Source of the DNA: Megamonas hypermegale | GTDB lineage: Bacteria > Bacillota > Negativicutes > Selenomonadales > Selenomonadaceae | Reading direction: 5' to 3' | Length of the DNA: 33,698 bases | NCBI GenBank assembly: GCA_002314325.1 | Contig: DCFC01000011.1 | Span: 27,547 to 61,244 of the forward strand | Shown here: positions 1 to 7,127 of the stretch, piece by piece | Numbering within the stretch: position 1 is the stretch's first letter | Layout: every line of letters starts with the position of its first letter | Translations under genes and position numbers: made by a program | The notes under the pieces: model-generated | Told to the model about the DNA's origin: nothing | Databases searched by the model: none | Seen by the model: only the letters and a program-made list of their open reading frames with translations

Positions 1-76
1 AGGTTAAGTGACAACATCGAACGAATATAAAATATTATCCTGCTGTTACAGGCTCAATGTTTTACTAGCACAACCG
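1..76 (+). repeat. Family 1 structured repeat, copy 1 (left part outside window)
   Basis: This is the right half of the family 1 element: a loop motif (GGTTAAGTGACAACATCGAA), a right stem arm at 23-44 and a tail containing GGCTCAATGTT, ending in GCACAAC at 68-74. The left arm lies beyond the window edge. From the right arm, the missing left arm should begin AGCAGGATAATATT. The loop segment 13-22 pairs with the tail 52-61 at 8 of 10 positions. No coding content is visible. Confidence 0.85.
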
Positions 77-92
77 GTACACTGTAATTAAT

Positions 93-109
93 ATGCAAAT
101 TCCGTGCCA
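93..109 (-). promoter_or_regulatory. Sigma-54 (-24/-12) promoter, directed leftwards
   Basis: On the minus strand the sequence reads TGGCACGGAATTTGCAT. It has the invariant GG and GC dinucleotides exactly 10 bases apart, matching the RpoN consensus TGGCAC-N5-TTGCA almost perfectly. Transcription would start near position 83 and leave the window to the left, so the target gene is not visible. A sigma-54 activator gene starts at 486 in the opposite orientation, which is the usual divergent activator/target layout. Confidence 0.75.
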
Positions 110-184
110 ACTTTGCCGAAAAAATTTTTAAATGAACAAATGTCCACTGTTTTCGGTATAAAAAAATTTTATTCAACTAAAATT

Positions 185-305
185 TACTGTTAATATTACA
201 GCAGGATATTGCCCGTTTATTGGGAAATATTATATAATAATCCCATTCTTTCACCATTTAATATACTCATTATTCTGCTGGCTACAAGCTAGTTATTTTG
301 TTAGA
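185..305 (+). repeat. Diverged family 1 element with replaced interior
   Basis: The left flank resembles family 1 (GTTAAT, then AGCAGGATA at 199-207), and the right side matches the family tail (CTGCTGGCTACAAGCT, 275-290). The outer arms 199-207 and 271-279 pair over 9 positions with one G-T. The usual long AT-rich stem and GGTTAAGTG loop are absent. In their place is a different interior that can fold into its own hairpin (TGGGA/TCCCA around ATTATATAAT, about 221-245). It is either a degenerate or a variant copy. Confidence 0.45.
206..230. promoter_or_regulatory. Inverted repeat, candidate activator-binding site
   Basis: ATATTGCCC (206-214) and GGGAAATAT (222-230) form a 9-bp inverted repeat with one mismatch and a 7-base spacer. 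It lies about 100-120 bp upstream of the leftward sigma-54 promoter, a suitable distance for an enhancer-type site. It also falls inside the diverged repeat, so it could simply be part of that fold. The role is inferred only from position. Confidence 0.3.
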
Positions 306-320
306 GCAATAGATAATATC

Positions 321-445
321 TGCTATGCTAGTTAATTTCCTAAAGCAGGATAATACTTTATATTCAGTGAGGTTAAGTGGCAACATCGAACGAATATAAA
401 GTATTATCCTGCTGGCTATAGGCTCGATATTTCACTAACATAATA
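321..445 (+). repeat. Family 1 structured repeat, copy 2
   Basis: The stem arms 344-365 and 392-413 are perfectly complementary over 22 bp. The loop carries GGTTAAGTGGCAACATCGAA, and the tail GGCTCGATATT (421-431) can pair with the loop at 8 of 10 positions. The outer ends (about 321-331 and 435-445) are weak inverted repeats corresponding to TGTTGTGC/GCACAACA of copy 3, with one paired G to A change on both sides. It ends about 40 bp before the sigma-54 activator gene and may lie in its promoter or leader. Confidence 0.9.
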
Positions 446-485
446 GACAATATAAATATATATAAATATAAAGGAAGTGATTTGC

Positions 486-2447
486 ATGAAGAAACTCATC
501 ATAATTTCATTCGGGTACAACACCGGCAAGACCATTTACGACCAGCTGAACAATCTGTTCGCCGCCAGTCTGGACATCAAATACTACTTCATATCCTCAC
601 CGCCGCCGCATAATTTCGCAGCCGATTTGGTGCTGTTTTCTGGCAAACTCACCTATGATAAAATGAAGCACTTAATCGGCGACCGTCCGTACATCATCGC
701 GCGCCGCTCCATAAACTACCACGAAATAAATAAACTGTTCAAACTGCCGCGCTACACGGACGCACTGCTCGTCAACGACACGCAGGAAAGCGCGGAGGAG
801 ACAATTTTTCTTTTGCAGGCGCTAGGCATCGACCATATAAACCTGTCGCCGTATTATCCCGGCATCAAGGAATTTCCCCGCCTCAGCATCGCCGTAACGC
901 CCGGCGAAGTGGAGCACGTGCCGCCGTTCGTCAATAAGATAATCGACATCAAGACCCGCCTCGTCGACATCACTTCCATCGTGGAAATTCTGGCGCATTT
1001 CGATATGCTGGAGGAGTTTGCACATATTCTGTCGACAAAATATATTCAGGATATCATTAAATTAATCAAGACAGGCAACAAACTGTTAAACGACAGCAAC
1101 AATATGAAGGAACGCTTTAAGACGGTCATCAACAATGTGCATGACGGTCTTATCGCCATCAATAAGGAAAATAAAGTATCCGTATTCAACCCTGTAGCCG
1201 AACAGCTGTTTGACAAAAAATCACTCGCCGTTACCGGCCAGCCGATAGAGAACGTACTCGACAGCGAACTTTTAAAAACGGTGGACAATCCGCGCAAGGA
1301 AGGTGTACTAAAACTACATTCGCATGAAATCCTCATCTCGGAAATGCCCTTGTACACGAAAAATACCGACAAAGGCCGTCTTTACGTGCTCAAAGACGTC
1401 TCGGAAATCCACCGTCTGGAAGAGTCGGTGCGTCGCCGTCTGTATCAAGAACAAAATATCGCCCGCTACCAGTTCACCGATATCGTCGGCAACAGCCCCG
1501 CGCTGAAAAATACGCTGGCACTGGCGCAGAAAATGGCAAAATCCGACGCGACCATCTTCATTCAGGGCGAAAGCGGCACGGGCAAGGAACTGCTCGCTCA
1601 GAGTATCCACAACGCTTCCGCGCGCAGCAAAGGGCCGTTCGTCGCCATCAATTTTGCTGCTCTGTCGGAAACACTGCTTGAGTCCGAGCTGTTCGGCTAT
1701 GTGGAAGGTTCATTCACCGGCGCAAAAAAAGGCGGTGCTTCCGGTCTGTTTGAAGCGGCGCACAAAGGCACGCTGTTTCTGGATGAAATCGGCGATGCGC
1801 CGCTGCCGTTTCAGGTAAAACTGCTGCGCGTACTGCAGGAAAGACAGATACGGCGCGTCGGCAGCATAAAGATAATCCCGATTGACGTGCGCATTATCGT
1901 CGCCACTAATCACAATCTGAAAGAGGATATTAAACTGGGACTGTTCCGCGAAGATTTGTACTACCGCTTAAACGTTCTGCCGCTGAAAGTGCCGCCATTG
2001 CGCCAGCGGCGCGAAGACATCATGCCGCTATGCTATGCCTTCTACAAAAAATACAAACCGCTCGCCGCTGATGCCGAAACCTTTTTCAAAAATATCCGTC
2101 CGTTTCTGGAAGCATACAGCTGGCAGGGCAATATCCGCGAACTGCAAAACATCATCGAATACTTAATCAATATCTGCCCCGACACCGTGCCGCAAGGCAG
2201 CGACCTGCCGGAAGATATGAAAATACAGCTGTTTACTGACAGTGCCAAAATAAATATCAAAGAGGAAATTCTGGCGGAAATCAAACGCTGCAACGCAAAT
2301 CGTCTGCCGGTCGGTCGCCGTTCGCTCGCCGCCAAATTCACGCTGCCGGAAAATAAAATCCGGGAAATCCTGCTCCAGCTGCAAAATGAAAATAAAATTA
2401 TCATCACAGCGGGAAAATACGGCCTGAAAGCTATTGACTTGGAGTAA
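486..2447 (+). CDS. Sigma-54-dependent transcriptional activator (AAA+) with winged-helix-like C-terminus
   Basis: This is a 653-residue enhancer-binding protein that would remodel RpoN-RNA polymerase using ATP. Residues 1 to about 195 form a sensor region I do not recognise as a named ligand domain. A PAS-like domain follows at about 205-310. The AAA+ module has Walker A GESGTGKE (about 361-368), the sigma-54 contact loop GSFTGA (408-413; usually GAFTGA) and Walker B LFLDEIGD (about 430-437). The C-terminus (about 598-653) does not look like the usual Fis helix-turn-helix; RRSLAAKF...KIREILLQLQNE...GKYGLK looks like a winged helix. The start is the ATG at 486, preceded by AAGGAAG; the upstream GTG at 477 lies within that ribosome site. 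The probable target is the operon left of the window behind the sigma-54 promoter at 93-109. The effector is unknown. Confidence 0.9.
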   Translation: MKKLIIISFGYNTGKTIYDQLNNLFAASLDIKYYFISSPPPHNFAADLVLFSGKLTYDKMKHLIGDRPYIIARRSINYHEINKLFKLPRYTDALLVNDTQESAEETIFLLQALGIDHINLSPYYPGIKEFPRLSIAVTPGEVEHVPPFVNKIIDIKTRLVDITSIVEILAHFDMLEEFAHILSTKYIQDIIKLIKTGNKLLNDSNNMKERFKTVINNVHDGLIAINKENKVSVFNPVAEQLFDKKSLAVTGQPIENVLDSELLKTVDNPRKEGVLKLHSHEILISEMPLYTKNTDKGRLYVLKDVSEIHRLEESVRRRLYQEQNIARYQFTDIVGNSPALKNTLALAQKMAKSDATIFIQGESGTGKELLAQSIHNASARSKGPFVAINFAALSETLLESELFGYVEGSFTGAKKGGASGLFEAAHKGTLFLDEIGDAPLPFQVKLLRVLQERQIRRVGSIKIIPIDVRIIVATNHNLKEDIKLGLFREDLYYRLNVLPLKVPPLRQRREDIMPLCYAFYKKYKPLAADAETFFKNIRPFLEAYSWQGNIRELQNIIEYLINICPDTVPQGSDLPEDMKIQLFTDSAKINIKEEILAEIKRCNANRLPVGRRSLAAKFTLPENKIREILLQLQNENKIIITAGKYGLKAIDLE

Positions 2448-2496
2448 GCTATAGACAATATAATGAATTTATATTATCAATCGGGAGGGATTTTTT

Positions 2497-3014
2497 ATGA
2501 CAGATTTTTCCAGACGCGACTTCTTCAAAATAGCGGGCAGCACCGTTCTCGGCGCGGCTGCTTACAGTATTGGCGGCGGATTTAGACCGGCGCTGGCGCA
2601 GGCTCCTGTAATCGGCAGCACTCAGATTACGGCAGGTGCAAACAGTATCGGCTCTAGAGCCAAAGTCTATTTCACCAAACAGAACGATTAATGGAAAATA
2701 TGGCGGATTCGGCCAAAGCCACCGTCGATTATTTCGGTAAGCACATCGTCTTTCTGAATGTAATGCGCCGCATGTCCGTCGACTGCGACTGCGCCGGAAC
2801 ATCTGCCGCCGAACCGACCATTCCGGATATCGGCATTCTGGCTTCCACCGATATATTGGCAATCGACCAGGCTTCGATTGATTTGGTATACGCTTCGCCG
2901 CACAACAAGGATTTAGTGGAACGTATCGAAAGCCGCCGCGGTCTGCACCAGCTCACCGCCATGCGCGACTTGAAAATGGGCAACGATAAATACGAGCTCA
3001 TTTCCATAGATTAA
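2497..3014 (+). pseudogene. DUF362-type Tat-exported protein, internally deleted remnant
   Basis: Two fragments of one gene are present. The first (2497-2691) starts at an ATG after GGGAGGG and encodes 64 residues: a twin-arginine signal (SRRDFFK), a hydrophobic stretch, an ALAQA-type cleavage region and KVYFTK, then a stop. The second continues in another frame to 3014 and matches the C-terminal end of the DUF362 (Fe-S centre-like) family as I know it: SVDCDCAG, DIGILASTD, AIDQASIDLVYA, DLVERIESRRGLHQL. The central part, roughly 200 residues from memory of the family, is missing. Reading the second frame slightly upstream of its ATG gives ERLMENMADSAK, which still looks like family sequence, so the join lies near 2670-2684 and shifts the frame. 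The TAATG overlap at 2689-2693 is probably accidental, although coupled translation cannot be excluded. Confidence 0.75.
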
Positions 3015-3042
3015 GCCTTACCTCCTTTAAACTGAACACACA

Positions 3043-3083
3043 AAAAAGACCTTTGACGTTTAATCTGCGTCAAAGGTCTTTTT
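3043..3083. terminator. Bidirectional Rho-independent terminator
   Basis: AAAAAGACCTTTGACG (3043-3058) and its perfect complement (3068-3083) form a 16-bp stem with a 9-base loop and A/T tracts on both sides. It sits between the DUF362 remnant (plus) and the convergent alpha-galactosidase gene (minus) and can serve both. Confidence 0.92.
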
Positions 3084-3091
3084 ATTATTTA

Positions 3092-5347
3092 TCAGTCAAC
3101 TTTTTTGAAATGCCAGATGAATGCACCGTAATCGCCCTGAATTGCGTCGGCAATCATACCTGCATACATATTGCCTTCGCCTTCCATCGGTTTCGGTGAG
3201 GAAGTGATGGCATACGGCACGTTAATGCCTACCTGCATCAATTCGTCGCCGCCGTAAACTTCGCCGGTGCGCATATCCTTATATTTTGCGTCTTTATCGA
3301 GACCGGTAGCATAAACGGTAGCGAAAGCGCAGTTCGGTTCAGCCATTTTGCGGAAGAAGCTTACAATCGCTTCGGATTTATCTTTCGCCACGAAGCTCCA
3401 TGCGCATTCATTGCTGCCGAACGGGCTTTGCAGACGGTAGAAATCGCCGAACTGAATGAGTTCGCGTACTTCTTTATAGAATGCCACCTGCGATTTAGCC
3501 TGCTGTTTTTCCGTTTCCGTCAATTTCGTCAAATCGAGCTCATAGCCGAAGTTGCCGCACATTGCGCAGATGCCGCGCGTTGCAAACGGCGTATTGCGGT
3601 GTACCTGATGGTTCGGTACGGCGGAAACGTGGCAGCCCATGGAAACAGTCGGATAAACCATGGAAGTACCGTACTGGATAGCCAGGCGTTCCATTGCGTC
3701 CGTATCGTCGCTCGTCCAAGTCTGCGGCATATAGTATAAAATACCCGGGTCGAAACGGCCGCCGCCGCCGGAGCAGCTTTCAAAGAGAATATGCGGGAAT
3801 TTTGTCGTGAGTTCATCCATAATGCGGTACAGACCGAGCATGTAGCGATGTGCCGTTTCACGCTGCTGTTCAGGCGGGAGCGCAGCCGAGCCGATTTCCG
3901 TCATATTGCGGTTCATATCCCATTTTACGTATTCGATATTAGCGCTGGAAAGAACGTTTGCCACAGCTTCGATTACGTAATCGCATACTTCCTTGCGGGA
4001 AAGGTCAAGGATTAACTGGCGGCGCGCCGTGGAGCGGATACGGCCTTCAATGTGCAGGCACCAGTCAGGATGAGCCTCATACAATTTACTGATAGGGCAG
4101 ACCATTTCTGGTTCAAACCACAGACCGAATTTAAGTCCCATAGCGTTTACTTCATCAACGAGTTTTTTCAAGCCGCCGTGAATTTTATTTTCATTGACAA
4201 TCCAGTCGCCGAGCGAGCGGTCGTCGTTGTTTCTTTCGCCGAACCAGCCGTCATCAAGTACGAACAGTTCGATGCCGAATTCGCTTGCCTGTTTGGCAAT
4301 GGCTTTAATTTTAACTTCATCAAAATCAAAGTACGTAGCTTCCCAGTTGTTGATGAGCACAGGGCGTACCTTGTCGCGCCAATAGCCGCGCATCAGGCGT
4401 TTGCCGTACAGGTTCTGATAGATATGGCTCATGCCGGTCAGACCTTCGCCGGAATATACGATTACGGCTTCCGGTGCCTGGAATGTTTCGCCGGCTTTCA
4501 GCTGCCATGTAAAGTCGAACGGATTGATACCGATTTGCAGTCTGCTGTTAGAATACATATCTACTTCCGTATTGGCGAGGAAGTTGCCGCTGTAAACGAG
4601 GCTTACGGCATAAACATCACCAGTGTTTTCCGTAGCATCCGGACGAACGAGAGCCATAAACGGATTTTGCGCATGGCTGCTTGCGCCTCTGCGGCTTTCT
4701 ACGCACTGACCGCCGTTGCGGAGCGGTGTACGGATGATGTGGCGTTCTCTTGCCCAGGAGCCGGAGAGCTGTATCATGTCGAATTTGCTGTCTTTAAAAT
4801 CAATGTTGGCGCTAAGAACGCGCTGGATTTTCACCGTATCAGCGCTCTTATTGACGATTTTTACACTGCGTGCAATAGCGTCGTATGCATCAAATACACT
4901 GTAGGAAAGTACGATTTCCACATTTTTCACTTTATCGAGCAGAGTGATTTCCAGCGTCTGTGCTTCATCATCACTTTCAACGTACGTCGCCGGCAGACCA
5001 GCAAGTTTCGGTTTGCCCGCTGTGATTGTATGGCTTACATAGCGGAAATCAGTTGCACTGGAACCGTCGGCATATTCAAGTTCAACAGCCGGAGAGCGTA
5101 AATCCGTAGAACCGTAGCCCGGATATTCCTGGCACAAAGCTTCCAGATGAAATTCCTGCACGTTGTCTGTGTTGGCAACGAAGCTGAAGAAATCGCGGCG
5201 GCGAACGGCATAATCGAGATTATCCGTATGCAATGCCTTACCCCAATAGAGATGAACGAGATGACCGCTTTCCAAAACTTTCATTAAATAGCTTGTCTTA
5301 GCCGTTTTCAAATGAAAAGTTTTTGTCTGTTCGTTGAATAAAATCAT
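3092..5347 (-). CDS. Alpha-galactosidase, glycoside hydrolase family 36
   Basis: The 751-residue enzyme hydrolyses terminal alpha-1,6-galactose from raffinose-family sugars and melibiose. It has the full GH36 layout: an N-terminal beta-sandwich (about 1-320), a (beta/alpha)8 barrel with VLDDGWFG and GLWFEPEM, and a C-terminal beta domain. The catalytic nucleophile is the Asp of YVKWDMNRN (residue 477) and the acid/base is the second Asp of WTSDDTDA (548), the same spacing as in the Geobacillus AgaA/AgaB enzymes. ESCSGGGGRFD is the substrate-recognition motif. No signal peptide is visible, so it is cytoplasmic and the substrate must be imported. It is a single gene; no transporter or LacI regulator lies beside it, but its promoter carries a LacI/CcpA-like operator. 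The start is an ATG preceded by GAGGTTTTTT. Confidence 0.96.
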   Translation of the reverse strand: MILFNEQTKTFHLKTAKTSYLMKVLESGHLVHLYWGKALHTDNLDYAVRRRDFFSFVANTDNVQEFHLEALCQEYPGYGSTDLRSPAVELEYADGSSATDFRYVSHTITAGKPKLAGLPATYVESDDEAQTLEITLLDKVKNVEIVLSYSVFDAYDAIARSVKIVNKSADTVKIQRVLSANIDFKDSKFDMIQLSGSWARERHIIRTPLRNGGQCVESRRGASSHAQNPFMALVRPDATENTGDVYAVSLVYSGNFLANTEVDMYSNSRLQIGINPFDFTWQLKAGETFQAPEAVIVYSGEGLTGMSHIYQNLYGKRLMRGYWRDKVRPVLINNWEATYFDFDEVKIKAIAKQASEFGIELFVLDDGWFGERNNDDRSLGDWIVNENKIHGGLKKLVDEVNAMGLKFGLWFEPEMVCPISKLYEAHPDWCLHIEGRIRSTARRQLILDLSRKEVCDYVIEAVANVLSSANIEYVKWDMNRNMTEIGSAALPPEQQRETAHRYMLGLYRIMDELTTKFPHILFESCSGGGGRFDPGILYYMPQTWTSDDTDAMERLAIQYGTSMVYPTVSMGCHVSAVPNHQVHRNTPFATRGICAMCGNFGYELDLTKLTETEKQQAKSQVAFYKEVRELIQFGDFYRLQSPFGSNECAWSFVAKDKSEAIVSFFRKMAEPNCAFATVYATGLDKDAKYKDMRTGEVYGGDELMQVGINVPYAITSSPKPMEGEGNMYAGMIADAIQGDYGAFIWHFKKVD

Positions 5348-5414
5348 TAAAAAACCTCCTCAATTGTATAAAAAATTTGCAAATCCTAAGATTTTTCCAA
5401 AACTTATATTATGT

Positions 5415-5428
5415 TGCAAACGTTTTCT
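5415..5428 (-). promoter_or_regulatory. LacI/CcpA-type operator at the alpha-galactosidase start site
   Basis: TGCAAACGTTTTCT is a near-palindrome centred on CG, typical of LacI-family operators, and fits the cre consensus except at its last positions. It lies about 8-21 bp downstream of the predicted transcription start of the alpha-galactosidase promoter, so a bound repressor would block initiation or clearance. The regulator is not in this window. Confidence 0.55.
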
Positions 5429-5442
5429 GCTAAACTATCTTC

Positions 5443-5471
5443 ATTATAATATTAATAATATTTTAAATCAA
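5443..5471 (-). promoter_or_regulatory. Sigma-A promoter of the alpha-galactosidase gene
   Basis: On the minus strand, TTGATT (5471-5466) is followed after exactly 17 bases by a perfect TATAAT (5448-5443). The predicted start is near 5436, leaving a leader of about 90 bases that contains the operator. Confidence 0.65.
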
Positions 5472-5541
5472 TAAATTATGTTGTTAAAAACTGTCTTAAT
5501 GTTGCACCAAAATATTATTTTATACAGAAAAAGACACATAA

Positions 5542-5584
5542 AAAAACTGCACTTGGATTTAAGTTCCATCAAAGTGCAGTTTTT
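5542..5584 (-). terminator. Rho-independent terminator of the permease gene
   Basis: AAAAACTGCACTT (5542-5554) and AAGTGCAGTTTTT (5572-5584) form a 13-bp stem with T-runs at either end. It starts three bases after the permease stop codon and would also work in the other direction. Confidence 0.88.
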
Positions 5585-5587
5585 TAT

Positions 5588-6817
5588 CTAAAATTTTTTT
5601 ACACAAATCAGTTTCTGACTGAGCAGTTGACTGACGATGAAATTGCAGATGGCAATACCGAGCATAACAGGAAAAGTAATACCGATAAATGTTGTGTAAT
5701 CAATCAGGTATTCATAAATGATAAAGCCGATTAACCAGAGCAGGCAATTTTTAATAACGATTTTATCCATATTGATTTTGCCGAAAGTATTGCGGAGCAG
5801 AAAAAACTCGGAGAACAAAACGGCAAACAGCGGAGCAAAAATAGCACCGATAAAATACAGAAAGTTTTCATACTGTTGCATGGAAATAAAATAAGCCATG
5901 ACAATAGACAAAAAGCAGATAAGGATAAACGTAATTTTCACGCTGGCGCGATTAACTAAATGATTAAAACACAGGCTGGCGGAATTTATGGCGACAAAAT
6001 TCGTCGTTATGGTGGAGAGCAAAATTACAATTAAGGCAATAACTCCCAGACCGGACAAGGCAAAAATATCACAGATATCGTTCGTCTGGAAATGTACGGT
6101 AGAGCCAAGTCCGATAATATACATCAGGCTGCTGCCGAAACAATAGGCTGCCGCCGCGCAAAATGTGCCTTTAATCTTATTTTGAGCTCGGTGCGTATAA
6201 TCGGAAATAACGGGCATCCATGACAGACACATGACAACGCTGAGCTCGACGGCAAGCCCGAAATTCATATTGCTATCCTGCGGTGAAACGGCAGACGATA
6301 TATTTTCTCCAAATAGACTGTTAAAAGCAAGCCACAATGAAGCCATGAACAGACACGCTATTATTAAGCGGTTAATCTTATCAATACATCCGCCTTTAAA
6401 GAAAATCCATATGCACGGCATCAGTCCGAGTATGCTTGTCCAGATAAAAGTATGCGGCGGCAGCTGCCACAGACCGTCTGTAATACGATTGACGGCCTCA
6501 CTGCCGATAATCAGCATAATAGTTATCCAGCCGATTAGCTGGACGATATTCAGCAGCGAAAATACGGTTGAACCGAAATGGCCGAAAAACAGATTAACGC
6601 TTTCCGCCGATGAACAATTACGGTCGGCACCGATGAAACCGGCGAGAAACAATACAGCTCCGCCGATAAAATGACCCAAAACAACAGCGCAAATTCCCTG
6701 AACTATCCCGAGCGGAGCCAACAGCGTCCCCGTCAGTATTTCAGCGATGGAAACGGCTGTGCCGAACCACAGAAGCGACATATTAAATGAAGAAATTTTT
6801 GATATTGGTACAGACAT
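5588..6817 (-). CDS. NCS1-family nucleobase permease, CytX-like (putative hydroxymethylpyrimidine transporter)
   Basis: This 409-residue integral membrane protein has about 12 hydrophobic segments and the NCS1 (purine/cytosine permease) character: an N-terminal segment SLLWFGTAVSIAEILTG, and SWMPVISDYTHRAQ in the middle. The sequence most resembles CytX, the proposed transporter of the thiamine pyrimidine precursor; cytosine or another base is possible. I see no TPP riboswitch upstream and no thiamine gene beside it, so the substrate is unconfirmed. The start is taken at the ATG 6817, preceded by GAAGGTG; the longer frame opening at 6910 would run through the repeat. It appears monocistronic: a terminator follows the gene, and family 1 copy 3 lies about 30 bp upstream. 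Confidence 0.75.
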   Translation of the reverse strand: MSVPISKISSFNMSLLWFGTAVSIAEILTGTLLAPLGIVQGICAVVLGHFIGGAVLFLAGFIGADRNCSSAESVNLFFGHFGSTVFSLLNIVQLIGWITIMLIIGSEAVNRITDGLWQLPPHTFIWTSILGLMPCIWIFFKGGCIDKINRLIIACLFMASLWLAFNSLFGENISSAVSPQDSNMNFGLAVELSVVMCLSWMPVISDYTHRAQNKIKGTFCAAAAYCFGSSLMYIIGLGSTVHFQTNDICDIFALSGLGVIALIVILLSTITTNFVAINSASLCFNHLVNRASVKITFILICFLSIVMAYFISMQQYENFLYFIGAIFAPLFAVLFSEFFLLRNTFGKINMDKIVIKNCLLWLIGFIIYEYLIDYTTFIGITFPVMLGIAICNFIVSQLLSQKLICVKKF

Positions 6818-6847
6818 GGAAACACCTTCAATACAATAGATTTTATT

Positions 6848-6964
6848 TGTTGTGCCAGTTGATTTTCTAAAGCAGTATAATACTTTATATTTAGCAAAGT
6901 TAAGTGCCAAGATATAAAGTATTATACCTGCCGTTTACAGGCTCGATGTTTTGACAGCACAACA
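6848..6964 (+). repeat. Family 1 structured repeat, copy 3
   Basis: This copy has the clearest ends: TGTTGTGC (6848-6855) and GCACAACA (6957-6964) are perfect inverted repeats. The stem pairs 6875-6890 with 6912-6927 over 16 bp, then continues past a one-base bulge. The loop has lost AACATCGA, while the tail keeps GGCTCGATGTT. The similar sequences GATTTTATT (left) and GATTTATT (right) directly abut the ends, like a decayed target duplication. It lies between tyrS and the permease gene. Confidence 0.9.
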
Positions 6965-7077
6965 GATTTATTAAAAATATGTTTAAGATTATAGTTTTTG
7001 CAGTGTTCCCAGTCAACAGATTTACCCGAAATTTCCCATATTGTATTGATACAATTTAAAAGGTTTAAAAAAATAAC

Positions 7078-7102
7078 GGGATAAGAGAATTTCTCTTATC
7101 CC
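7078..7102 (-). terminator. Terminator after tyrS
   Basis: GGGATAAGAGAA (7078-7089) and TTCTCTTATCCC (7091-7102) are complementary arms. On the minus strand the hairpin is followed by TTATTTTTTT. It begins about 25 bases after the tyrS stop and closes the mutS2-PBP-tyrS unit. Confidence 0.88.
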
Positions 7103-7127
7103 ATTATTTGACAAAAACTAAAATATA

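Noticed and set aside
1..445. CRISPR array or integron attC sites, because of repeated palindromes
   Set aside because: Only two to three long elements with irregular spacing, no short regular repeats with unique spacers, no cas or integrase gene, and no GTTRRRY core pairs typical of attC.
2691..3014. Independent second gene translationally coupled through TAATG
   Set aside because: Family-like residues extend upstream of its ATG in the same frame and the product lacks the family's N-terminal and central parts, so a deletion remnant is the simpler reading.
4052..5101. 349-residue open frame on the plus strand
   Set aside because: It lies wholly antisense to the catalytic region of the alpha-galactosidase gene, has no ribosome site and encodes no recognisable protein; a shadow frame.
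6818..7077. TPP riboswitch upstream of the CytX-like permease
   Set aside because: Neither the CTGAGA block nor the other conserved thiamine-box sequences can be found on the minus strand; the region holds family 1 copy 3.
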